In this document: positions 1-8,321 of the stretch, piece by piece
Numbering within the stretch: the first letter of the stretch is position 1
Layout of the letters: each line of letters opens with the position of its first letter
Assembly (NCBI GenBank): GCA_020635725.1
Contig: JACJZF010000009.1
Location: 1 to 64,000 of the forward strand
DNA from: Flavobacteriales bacterium
GTDB taxonomy: Bacteria > Bacteroidota > Bacteroidia > Flavobacteriales_F > PHOS-HE28
DNA length: 64,000 nt
Direction: 5' to 3'
Made by a program: the position numbers and the translations under genes
Notes under the pieces: generated by a model
The model's input: only the letters and a program-made list of their open reading frames with translations
Told to the model about the DNA's origin: nothing
Database searches by the model: none

Positions 1-1372
1 GTCCTAGCCGCTCACCAATCTGACTGTAGAGCACATGAGCATCGCTGTTGGACATCCGTACATCTTGAATCTGGTTCTTCACTTGCTCGCTTCTTTCAAA
101 TGGCTGAAGTAACGCGACGCATAGACGCCCTCCAACGCGATCCCAGGCGTCCATTACTCGATCATAGAGGTACCGTTCAGGCATGTCCCCTGGAAGCCGG
201 AATACCAAGTCTGCATGGTTCTCTTGTTGTTTGGAATCGCCATCAATCAGGCAAACTGACTTTGTACTGACGGACGGATTCAAATTATGCGCGAGATGAA
301 TCTTCACCGCTGTCCCATCCCCTTCCATTCCATGAACTTGTATGTGATCAACAGCAACATTCTCTGCGGTACGAAGCGCAGATTGCACCCAATGCTTGGC
401 AAATTGATCTTCCACAAAGATGACAAGGCTAGCTTCGATTTGTCCAGTGATGGCACGAAGTGAATGAATGTCTAGCTTACCTTGGAAAACCCGATCCTGT
501 GTGGCAACCCAGATTGCATTGGTGGGTAATGGCAGCAGGGCTTCATTAGAATGGGTCGTGAAGATTGCCTGTAGCTTCTTCCTCTGCGCTACGCCCAGCA
601 AGTATTCAACCATGCGCACAGTAGCCAAGGGATGGAGCCCATTCTCGATTTCTTCGATAAGGACCAAAGCCTGCTCCTCCGCTGCCTCAATCTGAATGAC
701 CATTCGAATTACGCTCGACTCACCGGCGCCAAAATGGAACTCAGAATATGATGTTCCGGCTGGAGTCCGCCCTGAGAGCATCGTCACTCTACCTTGGTCA
801 TTAATCCGAATAAGCTTAAAACCATCCATATTCTTACCGAGGATTCTTTGCACTGCATCCCTGACAGCCTCAGATAGTTCGACCACGTGCTCAGGGGGTA
901 CTGAGAACGCGGTCTTCGCGAATTTTCTCATCTCAACTCGTTCACCGGCTGGAACGGTTCGCGAGACACCAAAAACCAATACTTCGCGCTGCAAAGCGTC
1001 TCTTCGCCATCTGAAATTTAGGAAGTTAGCCGAGCGGCGTATGGTTTCCTTAGTACTAACACTGCGGTCGATTGCTTCGTATTCGATAGACCAATCCTTC
1101 ATGGTTTCATCGAAAGCGCCGCTCTTGGCAAAGAATTGTTGGGGTCCTACTGACTTATACAGTATGCCGGCCGCTCCAAGAATGGTCGTTTTGCCACCAC
1201 CATTGGGACCAACAATCGCGGTGACAGGAAAGTCGAAGGCAACGGGTTGGTCGCTGAAGCCACGTACTTTCTTCAGGGAAAGGCGGCGTAGGTATTTGCC
1301 ATAATTCTGAGTAGCAACCTTGTCCGCAAGTGCCTGCTTAACACTGTCGCGTACTTCGCTCTTGTATGTCAT
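1..1372 (-). CDS. OLD-type AAA ATPase with TOPRIM-like domain, 3' end outside window
   Basis: This frame is open from an ATG at 1372 down to the window edge (457 codons, no stop). The ABC/SMC-type ATPase parts are visible. They are Walker A GPNGGGKTT (residues 55-63), signature FGAGESS (about 214-220), Walker B LVLIEEIENGLHP with catalytic Glu (236-248) and the switch His in TTHS (272-275). Downstream, LVIFVEDQ (316-323, Glu321) and LIDGDSK (Asp377, Asp379) look like the acidic motifs of a TOPRIM fold. ATPase plus TOPRIM is the architecture of OLD-family nucleases, which include anti-phage effectors such as GajA. A DNA-processing or defence role is therefore an inference. The gene is visibly AT-richer than its neighbours, which suits horizontal transfer. 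The partner gene, if any, would lie outside the window. Confidence 0.85.
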   Translation of the reverse strand, partial: MTYKSEVRDSVKQALADKVATQNYGKYLRRLSLKKVRGFSDQPVAFDFPVTAIVGPNGGGKTTILGAAGILYKSVGPQQFFAKSGAFDETMKDWSIEYEAIDRSVSTKETIRRSANFLNFRWRRDALQREVLVFGVSRTVPAGERVEMRKFAKTAFSVPPEHVVELSEAVRDAVQRILGKNMDGFKLIRINDQGRVTMLSGRTPAGTSYSEFHFGAGESSVIRMVIQIEAAEEQALVLIEEIENGLHPLATVRMVEYLLGVAQRKKLQAIFTTHSNEALLPLPTNAIWVATQDRVFQGKLDIHSLRAITGQIEASLVIFVEDQFAKHWVQSALRTAENVAVDHIQVHGMEGDGTAVKIHLAHNLNPSVSTKSVCLIDGDSKQQENHADLVFRLPGDMPERYLYDRVMDAWDRVGGRLCVALLQPFERSEQVKNQIQDVRMSNSDAHVLYSQIGERLG

Positions 1373-1500
1373 TGATGTAGTGTCTAGACTGGTTAGCAAA
1401 GATGTTTGGTTTCGTTCAGAGCCCCAACTGGCTTTTCCTCAACCTCCGCCGGGTCACCCGCGCATTTGGCGGGGCCCCTTCACCCGCCCGCCCACACCCC

Positions 1501-1743
1501 ATGATCAACTACCACGATCGCCGCTTCATCCCGGTTACCAACTCCGCCAATGGCGAGGTCTCGCCCGAAGTGGTGTTCCACTACCAACAGACCAGCCGTA
1601 TCGTCACGTGCCGCTATTCCGGTGGCCGCATCGCCTGAGGACCGTTGGTCGCCTTCGTGGATGCCGAGGGCCGCTTGGTCATGCGATCAGATCACAGCAA
1701 GGTTTGCTTCCCTCCACTGAATCTAGGCACGGCGCCCGCCTAA
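1501..1743 (+). pseudogene. Broken small 'N-acetylglutamate synthase'-named family protein
   Basis: From ATG 1501 the frame reads MINYHDRRFIPVTNSANGEV and continues to SGGRIA, then hits TGA at 1636-1638. The same frame goes on without a break in the expected family pattern (GPLVAFVDAEGRLVMR) to a TAA at 1741-1743. Members of this family of about 100 residues, common in Bacteroidota, resemble both halves, as I recall them. The second half loses the similarity after residue 62 and ends early. An internal stop plus a lost C-terminus points to a pseudogene. A single-base error or stop readthrough would not explain the missing tail. Confidence 0.6.
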
Positions 1744-1894
1744 CCCCGCTGCGCCATTGCCTCGCTCATCCGCCGGGGTCTACGCGCGCCATTCGAAAGC
1801 TCTACCGCCAACTCCACGCACCGCTCACCCGTTTGAACGACCGCTTACTCGGCTTCTGATATGGCTTGGCCTAGGAAGCCGCTATATTGAGGGC

Positions 1895-2944
1895 ATGAAG
1901 CACCTGCACCTCCTCTGCCTGGGTCTAGCGGTCATGGCCGCTTGCAAGAAAGACGATGACAAGAACTCTCCGGGGGGGGGCGGTGGCAACGGCACCGGCG
2001 GCAGCGCGTCCATCCACATCGTCGGCTACGACCAGCCGGGCAGCTTTTTGCAGGCCTGCTATTGGAAGGATGGCGTGCGCACCAATTTGAGCGACGGTTC
2101 AAGCGATGCGGTGGCCAATGCGATCGCCGTCACCGACGACCATGTGTATGTGGCAGGCTATCAGGATTTCGCAGGCAGCGTGCTCAACATCCCTGTGTTG
2201 TGGGTGGATGGCACGGTGCAGCCGCTTTCCGCCGCCAGCGGCCCATTCGATGCCGCTACGGGTGTTGACGTGTTCAACGGCGAGGTGCACGTGGTGGGTA
2301 GCCGACGGCATCCGGTGAGCGGGAACGATGTGGCGACGCACTGGCACAATGGCGCCGAGCAGGCGTTGACCGACGGATCCTCTGATGCCGTTGCCACCGG
2401 TGTCTTCGCGGATGCCAGCGGTGTCTATGTGTCCGGGGAAATGGATGGCAAGGCGGTGTACTGGCACGACGGTGTGCTGGTGGAACTGACCGATGGCACG
2501 CACAGCGCCGCAGCATCGGACATCGAGGTGGAGAACGGCGTGGTGTACGTGTGCGGCGGCGAGGAGAACGACTCCGGCATCCTGCAAGCCTGCAGCTGGA
2601 TCGATGGTACGAAGTCGACGCTCACGCTGAATGGTGGCATGGCGAGCGACCTGCACGTGGTGGGAGGCAATGTCTACGTGGTGGGACGGAGTTCCATCAC
2701 GGAGGGCGATGCAGGCTACTCCACCTACTGGGTGAACAGCAGCAGTTTCGGAACGGCGAACCCGCCGAACACGATATTCGAATTCAGTGCTGGCGCCGGC
2801 ATCTGGTTCGATGGCACGAAGGTGCATACGGTCTCGGGCTTGTACGGGCCCTTGAGCAATGCCGCTGGCGTGTACTCCGATAACACAGATGGTACGGCCA
2901 CGGCGGGCTTCGGCAAGGGGGCTACGGATATCTGCGTGCACTAG
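1895..2944 (+). CDS. Repeat-containing lipoprotein (propeller-like)
   Basis: The 349-residue product starts with a lipoprotein signal ending AVMAACKKDDD, so it should be exported and lipidated at the Cys. A Gly-rich linker follows. The rest is built of about six units of roughly 50 residues carrying YW(K/H)DG and L(S/T)DGSSDAVA-like motifs with alternating VYV(A/S)G strands. This resembles a beta-propeller of the kind found in surface proteins. The start at 1895 is chosen because the upstream in-frame extension has no signal peptide. A TATATTGA box at 1883-1890 may be a weak -7 element. Function is unknown. Confidence 0.8.
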   Translation: MKHLHLLCLGLAVMAACKKDDDKNSPGGGGGNGTGGSASIHIVGYDQPGSFLQACYWKDGVRTNLSDGSSDAVANAIAVTDDHVYVAGYQDFAGSVLNIPVLWVDGTVQPLSAASGPFDAATGVDVFNGEVHVVGSRRHPVSGNDVATHWHNGAEQALTDGSSDAVATGVFADASGVYVSGEMDGKAVYWHDGVLVELTDGTHSAAASDIEVENGVVYVCGGEENDSGILQACSWIDGTKSTLTLNGGMASDLHVVGGNVYVVGRSSITEGDAGYSTYWVNSSSFGTANPPNTIFEFSAGAGIWFDGTKVHTVSGLYGPLSNAAGVYSDNTDGTATAGFGKGATDICVH

Positions 2945-3063
2945 GTGGGCTATGGACAGTCCGCCGGGTCCGTGTATCGTTGAGCGGTCAAGCGGAAGTG
3001 CCATAGAGGTGCGTATTCCGTAACTGCGCTCGTTCTACTTTCACCCGAGGAACCAACAGTCGC

Positions 3064-3441
3064 ATGGACAGGACGGATGAAGAAGCGATCGCGAAACTGG
3101 GCCGGGCCTCGGTCCACTTCCACGTGTACCTCGCCGACCCAAAGAGCGGCAAGGAGGTGGGCCGTGCGCAGGTCAGCGCTGGCGAGTCATTCACGAATGG
3201 CATTGTCTGGTCGGTGAACGGAAAGAGCAACGACTCGTACCGCGGCATCAAGGACCTGGTGGTGGGCATGAAGAAGCTCTCGAACGCACTGAACAAGAGC
3301 AAGGTGGTGCCCATGGAGAAGTACGTTATCGACGTGCACGGTAAGCCGAAGGAGCTGTCCAAAGCCGAGGCCCAGAAGATCGTCCTGGGTCTATGGAAGA
3401 AGTATTACGCCACGACCATCTGGCCAGCTGGGGCCATCTGA
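3064..3441 (+). CDS. Hypothetical protein, 125 aa
   Basis: An open frame of 125 codons from ATG 3064. The product is Lys-rich and soluble-looking with no signal peptide or membrane segment. It has a mixed strand-helix pattern (VHFHVYLAD near residue 17, then a helical middle). I do not recognise the family. It stands alone between two lipoprotein genes. Codon use resembles the neighbouring real genes, which favours it over the antisense frame. Confidence 0.55.
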   Translation: MDRTDEEAIAKLGRASVHFHVYLADPKSGKEVGRAQVSAGESFTNGIVWSVNGKSNDSYRGIKDLVVGMKKLSNALNKSKVVPMEKYVIDVHGKPKELSKAEAQKIVLGLWKKYYATTIWPAGAI

Positions 3442-3630
3442 CCGGGGGCGCTATTGGGCGCGGTCGCTGGCACCGTCGACGGTGGGCCTGAATCGCAGCC
3501 GTGGTCAGTGGTATTCGAGCGGCTCCGCGAAGCGATGCCGGAGACTATGCGGCATTCGGATCAGTACGCTACCACCGAATACGGGGGACTCCGAAAGTAT
3601 TCTGTAGCTGCTCGCAAGAGGATTGTCTGG

Positions 3631-4086
3631 TCACGGTGTTATCAGCAGCTTCCGAAGCACCGAATTGCTGCTGCTGCACGTGTTTCCGGTAGTGATGCGC
3701 AGCTGTGCCGGGGTGCTGGTGGCGACGGTGCCAATGGTCGCGAGCGTGTTGATTGACGCGCTGAAGCTGTTCGGGTTCTGGCTCGTCGCGTACATCTTGC
3801 TGTCGTTCGCCGTGGCCACGATGGCGAGGGTGACCGAAGTCAGATTGGGCTCGGACGGAACTCCAGAGCTGAGTCCTGTGTAGCTGCCATCCGCGACCAC
3901 GAGGATGTCCAACTGGAGGCTGTCGTAGGGTACCACCCACGCGCTATCCTGATTCAAGCCTACGGGCCAGGAGTTGAGGTTGATCCTCGGTGCGGGAGAG
4001 GAGAGGCAGGGCGTTGGGCTGTCCTCCTTCTTGCAGGCGAAGAGCGAGGCGAGTGCAAGCACAAGGACGAGGGTATCGCGTGGCAT
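3631..4086 (-). CDS. Small lipoprotein, unknown function
   Basis: The 151-residue product begins with a hydrophobic segment ending ASLFACKKEDS, a typical Bacteroidota lipobox with the CKK(E/D) sequence after the lipidated Cys. The remainder is rich in Ser, Thr and Asn with beta-type periodicity and no recognisable domain. A TAAGTTCG box lies 18 bases upstream of the start. The gene faces away from the hypothetical gene at 3064. No function can be assigned. Confidence 0.75.
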   Translation of the reverse strand: MPRDTLVLVLALASLFACKKEDSPTPCLSSPAPRINLNSWPVGLNQDSAWVVPYDSLQLDILVVADGSYTGLSSGVPSEPNLTSVTLAIVATANDSKMYATSQNPNSFSASINTLATIGTVATSTPAQLRITTGNTCSSSNSVLRKLLITP

Positions 4087-4104
4087 GGTGTGCGGCTATG
4101 GCAA

Positions 4105-4112
4105 CGAACTTA
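4105..4112 (-). promoter_or_regulatory. TAnnTTCG -7-like box
   Basis: TAAGTTCG on the minus strand, 18 bases before the lipoprotein start at 4086. It matches the degenerate Bacteroidota -7 element seen elsewhere in the window. Confidence 0.35.
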
Positions 4113-4288
4113 GGACAGCGATTCCTGAGCCGTGTTGTTCTGGGTGAATTCAATAGCTCCCTGGCCACCGGTACTTTCTTGGGTGGCACCATTACCGGTG
4201 TCTACCAGCCCGAGCCCTCTGCGCGCTGCTCTGATACTAAGGCGCAACGTCAACGGCCGTGCTTCGCGATTCGGTGGGGTGGAAGGAA

Positions 4289-5461
4289 TCACTCCACGAC
4301 CACTCGCTGCACCTGTTCCGCACCGTCGCATTGGACGCGTACGAGATAGAGTCCAGGAGCCCTACTGCTCAAATCGAGGTGTTGAAGGCAGCCGCCGGCG
4401 ATTGACTGGCTGATGATCGTGGCGCCTTGTGGGTCGATGATCTCGAGTCGGATGATGCCTCCAGGCCTAGCGAGTGCCAGTTGCAGACTGCCATTGGATG
4501 GATTCGGAAACACGTGGAACATGCTGGATTGCTGCGCCGCTAAGGGCTTCATGGCCGTTGGCAGTTCGAAACCGGTCACGCGGATCACGCGGTTGCTTCC
4601 GCCGAAGGTGGAGAAGAGGAAGTCGCCGGTGAGCGGATCGATCCAGGCGCCTTCCGCGCCTACGAGGTCCACCACCATGTCACGAGCCGTGGCGATGTTG
4701 GGCAGGCCATCGGCTCCCACTTCGAACACGACGACCTTGTTCATGCCATAGGCCGACATGACCATGGATGGTACCGGAAAGCCGACTGAACCCAGCGGAA
4801 CGTACGCGATGCCTTCAGGTCCGGTCGCAGTTCCGTTCATATTCAAGGAACTGGTGGGCGCGCTGAAGATGTGCAATCCCGTTGCTTCCACGGTGAATGG
4901 AATTCGGTAAGCAATGGAAGCGTTGTACGAAGCCACGATCAATCCGCCCGCACCGGGGTAGCCATCGGGCACGAAGGCATGGCTGCCGACCGATGGGGAT
5001 ACCCCCAGGGAAGTGAGTTCGGTGGTCACGTAAGAGTTGTCCGGCAGGATCTGCCCCATGGAATTCATGGAGAACGGGGTGTACTGGGTGAAGAGCAGGG
5101 TGCCGCTGGGCGTGAAGGTGAGGCCGCCATCGTTGTTGGGGCCGGTGGAGTGGAATACCGCTGGTCCGGCGAATCCGGTGATCTGGTCTGTGGCACCATC
5201 GCGGATCAGTGGGACCGCATAAATGGCGCCGTTTGAAGCGTTGGCGCTACCCCCTATGTAGAGGGTGTTCGGTTCATCAGCGCGAATGGTGAGCCCTCCG
5301 TAAGGGGTAGGCAGGTCGGTAATGCTCCCCAGGTCCGACAGGGAGTAGCCCGCGCTCACGAATTCGGAGGTCAGTGTCTGTCCTTGCAGTGGTACCCACG
5401 CAAAGCCGGCTGAAACGAGGAGAGCGATGGGGCGAAAGGGCGAGCTCAGCGAAGTATGCAT
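4289..5461 (-). CDS. T9SS-sorted secreted protein, propeller-like
   Basis: The start at 5461 gives a 390-residue protein with a signal peptide (MHTSLSSPFRPIALLVSAGF, ending near LQGQ). The body carries repeated strands such as GGLTFTPSGTLLFTQY and DPLTGDFLFSTFGGSNRVIRV, like NHL or six-bladed propellers. The C-terminal 80 residues are a T9SS type A sorting domain: FPNPSNGSLQLAL, then an LEIIDPQGATI strand and SRAPGLYLVRV. It should therefore cross the outer membrane through the Por system and be released or anchored. The substrate is unknown. It is monocistronic by spacing. Confidence 0.85.
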   Translation of the reverse strand: MHTSLSSPFRPIALLVSAGFAWVPLQGQTLTSEFVSAGYSLSDLGSITDLPTPYGGLTIRADEPNTLYIGGSANASNGAIYAVPLIRDGATDQITGFAGPAVFHSTGPNNDGGLTFTPSGTLLFTQYTPFSMNSMGQILPDNSYVTTELTSLGVSPSVGSHAFVPDGYPGAGGLIVASYNASIAYRIPFTVEATGLHIFSAPTSSLNMNGTATGPEGIAYVPLGSVGFPVPSMVMSAYGMNKVVVFEVGADGLPNIATARDMVVDLVGAEGAWIDPLTGDFLFSTFGGSNRVIRVTGFELPTAMKPLAAQQSSMFHVFPNPSNGSLQLALARPGGIIRLEIIDPQGATIISQSIAGGCLQHLDLSSRAPGLYLVRVQCDGAEQVQRVVVE

Positions 5462-5668
5462 GGCTGGTGGTCTTGTGCACGCAAAGAGCGTCCATCCATG
5501 CTCAATCGGCAATAGAACGTTCGTTAGCGTTCATCACGCTTCACGATCACCATCTGGCCGTAGGGCATCCCGAGCTATTGGCCCACGCTCTGAAGGAAAC
5601 CGCATCCCCTCAAGTTGCTTCTTTCGCGCGGAGTATCTCTATGGAATACTGCGTTCGGGCATCAACAG

Positions 5669-5694
5669 CAAAGGGTCCTTACGGGGACCCTTTG
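5669..5694 (-). terminator. Hairpin terminator after the globin gene
   Basis: A perfect 10-bp stem CAAAGGGTCC / GGACCCTTTG with a 6-base loop lies 19 bases beyond the stop of the minus-strand globin gene. The following T-tract is weak, so termination strength is uncertain. Confidence 0.6.
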
Positions 5695-5712
5695 TGCGAT
5701 TGGGTGCAACTG

Positions 5713-6279
5713 CTATTGCTGCACCACGGGGTCGCGCAGGGTCTCCACCAAGGCGCCGATGTCCGCGACGATGTCGGAGGGCACGTTGTTCTGTGCGGCA
5801 CCTTCCACCAGATCCACGATGAAGCGGTCGAAGTCCGCATCGGTCACGAGGCCGGTCATGCGCGGATTGGCGCTGTTGTGCGCATCCACCATGTTGAGGC
5901 CGGTGTAGGTGAAGTTCTGCGCGCCCGTGGCCACGGCGAAGAACTCGGTGAGGTTCTCGCTGAGGGCGGCGAAACCGGTGAGGTCGCCGCTGCCCACCTC
6001 GGCGAGCAGCACGGCGAAGTACGGCTGCAGCTGGGTGTCGCCCGCGATCACGAAGATGGTGCTGTCCACTACCGAGCGCAGGCCCAGGTAACCCTGCTCG
6101 ATCATGGTGCCGGGGTTGGCCGGGTCGCTCACCATGGTGGTGCCTCCCAGGCGCTGGTAAAGAGTGGGTGTCGGAGCGGGCGGTGTGGGTGCGGGTTCGT
6201 CGTCGTCATCCTTCTTGCAACCGCTGAGGATAAGGGCCGCGATGGCGAGATAGAGTGTCCCTTTCAGAAGTGTTCTCAT
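5713..6279 (-). CDS. Lipid-anchored truncated haemoglobin-like protein
   Basis: The 188-residue product starts at 6279 with a lipoprotein signal ending ALILSGCKKDDDD and a Pro/Thr linker. The domain then opens with LYQRLGGTTMV and continues to NFTYTGLNMVDAHN, DADFDRFI and a final helix. This order matches group 1 truncated globins, with the His of MVDAHN as candidate proximal haem ligand. Known truncated globins are mostly cytoplasmic O2/NO-binding proteins, so a lipidated, exported version is unusual. It lies 31 bases downstream of an HMA-like membrane protein gene and is probably co-transcribed with it. Haem binding is inferred. Confidence 0.75.
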   Translation of the reverse strand: MRTLLKGTLYLAIAALILSGCKKDDDDEPAPTPPAPTPTLYQRLGGTTMVSDPANPGTMIEQGYLGLRSVVDSTIFVIAGDTQLQPYFAVLLAEVGSGDLTGFAALSENLTEFFAVATGAQNFTYTGLNMVDAHNSANPRMTGLVTDADFDRFIVDLVEGAAQNNVPSDIVADIGALVETLRDPVVQQ

Positions 6280-6310
6280 GGTGTTCGGTATTTGGTTGTT
6301 GGTCATTCGT

Positions 6311-6730
6311 TCAGTGCAGCAGGCCGGAGAGCCAGCCGCCCACATCGCCTCTCACCATGGCCGGGCAGCCTGTTGCAGCAGCTTCGGCTGTAACCACGAA
6401 GCGCTCGCAGGGTGTAGTGGTGAGCGCCTCCACCGCATCGAGAACGCGATGTTGGTCCTGCAGGGCGCGGTCGTAGGAATAGACCAGATTGGTGCGCGCG
6501 TCGTTCATGCGCGCATGCTGCACGCCGGGCAGCGCGTTCACGGTGCTGCGGATGGAGGCGGCCTCCGCATGGTCGAGTGCCGTGGCGAAATCGATGCGCG
6601 CCAGTTGGACGTTCGCGAGGTGGCCGTTCGCATGCGGCTTGGTGACCGCGTGGATGTGCCATGCCAGCGTAGCGGCCAACAGAAGCAAGCTGCCGGCTGC
6701 GATCGTGAGGGTGCGTTTCAGAGTGCTCAT
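6311..6730 (-). CDS. Membrane-anchored HMA-like domain protein
   Basis: The 139-residue product has one N-terminal membrane segment (TLTIAAGSLLLLAATLAW). A domain with the beta-alpha-beta-beta pattern of heavy-metal-associated folds follows: VQLARIDFATALDHAEAASI, LPGVQHARM, NLVYSYDRA and a closing helix. The usual metal-binding CxxC is absent from the loop. Two Cys remain near the C-terminus (TTPCERF, ATGCPAM). It forms a likely two-gene unit with the globin lipoprotein and is divergent from the sigma factor gene. The role is unknown. The HMA fold assignment is from pattern only. Confidence 0.55.
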   Translation of the reverse strand: MSTLKRTLTIAAGSLLLLAATLAWHIHAVTKPHANGHLANVQLARIDFATALDHAEAASIRSTVNALPGVQHARMNDARTNLVYSYDRALQDQHRVLDAVEALTTTPCERFVVTAEAAATGCPAMVRGDVGGWLSGLLH

Positions 6731-6845
6731 GGTCCAGATGCTTTGTCACAATCATGTACGAGACCGGATAGGCGATCGGATCACGAGCGATCGATCTTTT
6801 CTTGAATCGTCGTGCACGTGCAAACTCTGGAGCACGGCATGAGCC

Positions 6846-6853
6846 TACCTTTG
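6846..6853 (+). promoter_or_regulatory. TACCTTTG -7 box of sigma factor gene
   Basis: An exact TAnnTTTG match five bases upstream of the chosen ATG at 6859, so the transcript would be almost leaderless. No clear TTTG lies at the usual -33 distance. Confidence 0.4.
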
Positions 6854-6858
6854 GTCCA

Positions 6859-7398
6859 ATGCCGCGCGACGGATTCGAGTTGCTAAGGGCCGTTGCGGCG
6901 GGTGATCAGCAGGCATTCGCGGACCTCTACGATGCGTTCAGCGCGGCCGTGTACGGCGTGGTGCTGCGCATGGTGGAGAAGGAGGAGGTGGCGCAGGAAG
7001 TGCTGCAGGACACCTTCGTGAAGGTGTGGCGCAATGCGCAGGGCTATGATCCGGACAAAGGGCGGCCCTTCACCTGGCTGGTGAACATCGCCCGCAACAC
7101 GGCCATCGATGCACTGCGTTCGGCTGCCCTGCATAAGGCCGAAGCGATCCGACCGATCGACAAGCACGTATATCGGCTGGGCGAGGACACGTTGAACACG
7201 GACCTTGCGGCGAACGATGTGCGCGCCGTAGTGGGCCGCCTGCGCAACGAGCACCGCGAACTCATCGAGATGGCCTATTTCCAGGGTTACTCCCAACAGG
7301 ACATTGCGGACCGCACGGGTCTGCCTCTGGGCACGGTGAAATCACGTACCCGGGCGGCGCTGCTGGATCTGCGGAATCAATTGAAAGACCACTCATGA
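6859..7398 (+). CDS. ECF RNA polymerase sigma factor
   Basis: The 179-residue product has the two ECF domains. Sigma2 covers about residues 15-85 (FADLYDAFSAAVYGVVLRMV, VLQDTFVKVWRNA, FTWLVNIARNTAIDALR). Sigma4 is at the end (LRNEHRELIEMAYFQGYSQQ, DIADRTGLPLGTVKSRTRAA). It should recruit RNA polymerase to a small regulon. The stop codon overlaps the start of an RskA-type anti-sigma factor by four bases (ATGA), so the two are translationally coupled. ATG 6859 is preferred over the upstream in-frame start because the family begins near the motif GFELLRAVAAGD. Confidence 0.92.
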   Translation: MPRDGFELLRAVAAGDQQAFADLYDAFSAAVYGVVLRMVEKEEVAQEVLQDTFVKVWRNAQGYDPDKGRPFTWLVNIARNTAIDALRSAALHKAEAIRPIDKHVYRLGEDTLNTDLAANDVRAVVGRLRNEHRELIEMAYFQGYSQQDIADRTGLPLGTVKSRTRAALLDLRNQLKDHS

Positions 7399-8201
7399 AT
7401 GCCGACGAGCTCATAGGGAGCGGATTGCTCGAGGCCCATGTGATGGGCCAATTGCACGGCGACGAGGCGACGTTGGTGGAACGCATGCGCACCAGCGACG
7501 CGCGCGTGCGTGCCGAGATCGAGGCCATTGAGCTGGCATTGGAGCAGGCTGCCATGGCCGGTGCCATGGTGCCCCCACCGAGCGTGAAAGAGGCGGTGCT
7601 GGCGCGTGCGACACGGCCGGGTCCGCGTCTGGAACAGAGCGGGCCAATGGCTCCGGTGCGGCAGGGTGCGGATGTGCCTCCTTACTGGCGCTGGCTCGCC
7701 GCTGCATCGGTCGCGGCCCTGATCGGCAGCGCCTACTTCAACTTCCGCATGATGGGTGAATTGCGCGAAGTGCGCCAGCAGCTGGTGCGCATGGAGGATG
7801 AGCGCAGTGTGCTCGCCGAGGAAATGCAGGTGCAGCGCACGGCGTTGACCGAGGCCAACAACCAGCTTGCCGTGGTATTGGCGCCCGCCTCACGAACCGT
7901 GGAACTCACCGGCACCACGAACGCACCGCAGGCGAAGGCCCGTGTTTATTGGGACGAAGCAAGCCAGGCCGTGCACCTGGCGGTGGCCGAACTGCCTGTC
8001 GCCCCCGAGGGCAAACAATACCAGCTCTGGGCCCTCTTCGATGGCAAGCCCGTTGACGCCGGTGTGTTCGACGCCACCGGGCGTGTGCTCTGGAGCATGA
8101 AGAGCGTGAGCGGGGCCCAGGCCTTTGCCGTCACCATCGAGAACGCTGGTGGCAGCCCCACGCCCACCCTGGAGACCATGGTGCTGATGGGCCAGGTCTG
8201 A
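7395..8201 (+). CDS. RskA-type anti-sigma factor
   Basis: The 268-residue membrane protein has an N-terminal cytoplasmic zinc-less anti-sigma region (residues 1-70), one membrane helix (about 98-116) and a coiled coil (118-155). The periplasmic RskA-like beta domain includes ARVYWDEASQAVHLAVAELP, KQYQLWALFDGKPVDAGVF and GGSPTPTLETMVLMGQV. Such proteins hold the ECF factor at the membrane until a periplasmic signal triggers proteolysis. It overlaps the sigma factor by ATGA and ends just before a strong terminator. Confidence 0.9.
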   Translation: MNADELIGSGLLEAHVMGQLHGDEATLVERMRTSDARVRAEIEAIELALEQAAMAGAMVPPPSVKEAVLARATRPGPRLEQSGPMAPVRQGADVPPYWRWLAAASVAALIGSAYFNFRMMGELREVRQQLVRMEDERSVLAEEMQVQRTALTEANNQLAVVLAPASRTVELTGTTNAPQAKARVYWDEASQAVHLAVAELPVAPEGKQYQLWALFDGKPVDAGVFDATGRVLWSMKSVSGAQAFAVTIENAGGSPTPTLETMVLMGQV

Positions 8202-8221
8202 CCTACACCGCACGAACATGG

Positions 8222-8246
8222 AGCCCCGCATCCGCGGGGCTTTTTC
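8222..8246 (+). terminator. Rho-independent terminator
   Basis: An 8-bp stem AGCCCCGC / GCGGGGCT with an ATCC loop, followed by TTTTTC. It is placed 20 bases after the anti-sigma stop and separates that operon from the fasciclin gene. Confidence 0.85.
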
Positions 8247-8321
8247 ATGTGCATCGATCCAATCGGTCTGGCCACGCCGTATGTGCTCTTGGACCCACAA
8301 CATGAACCAACACGAACGACG

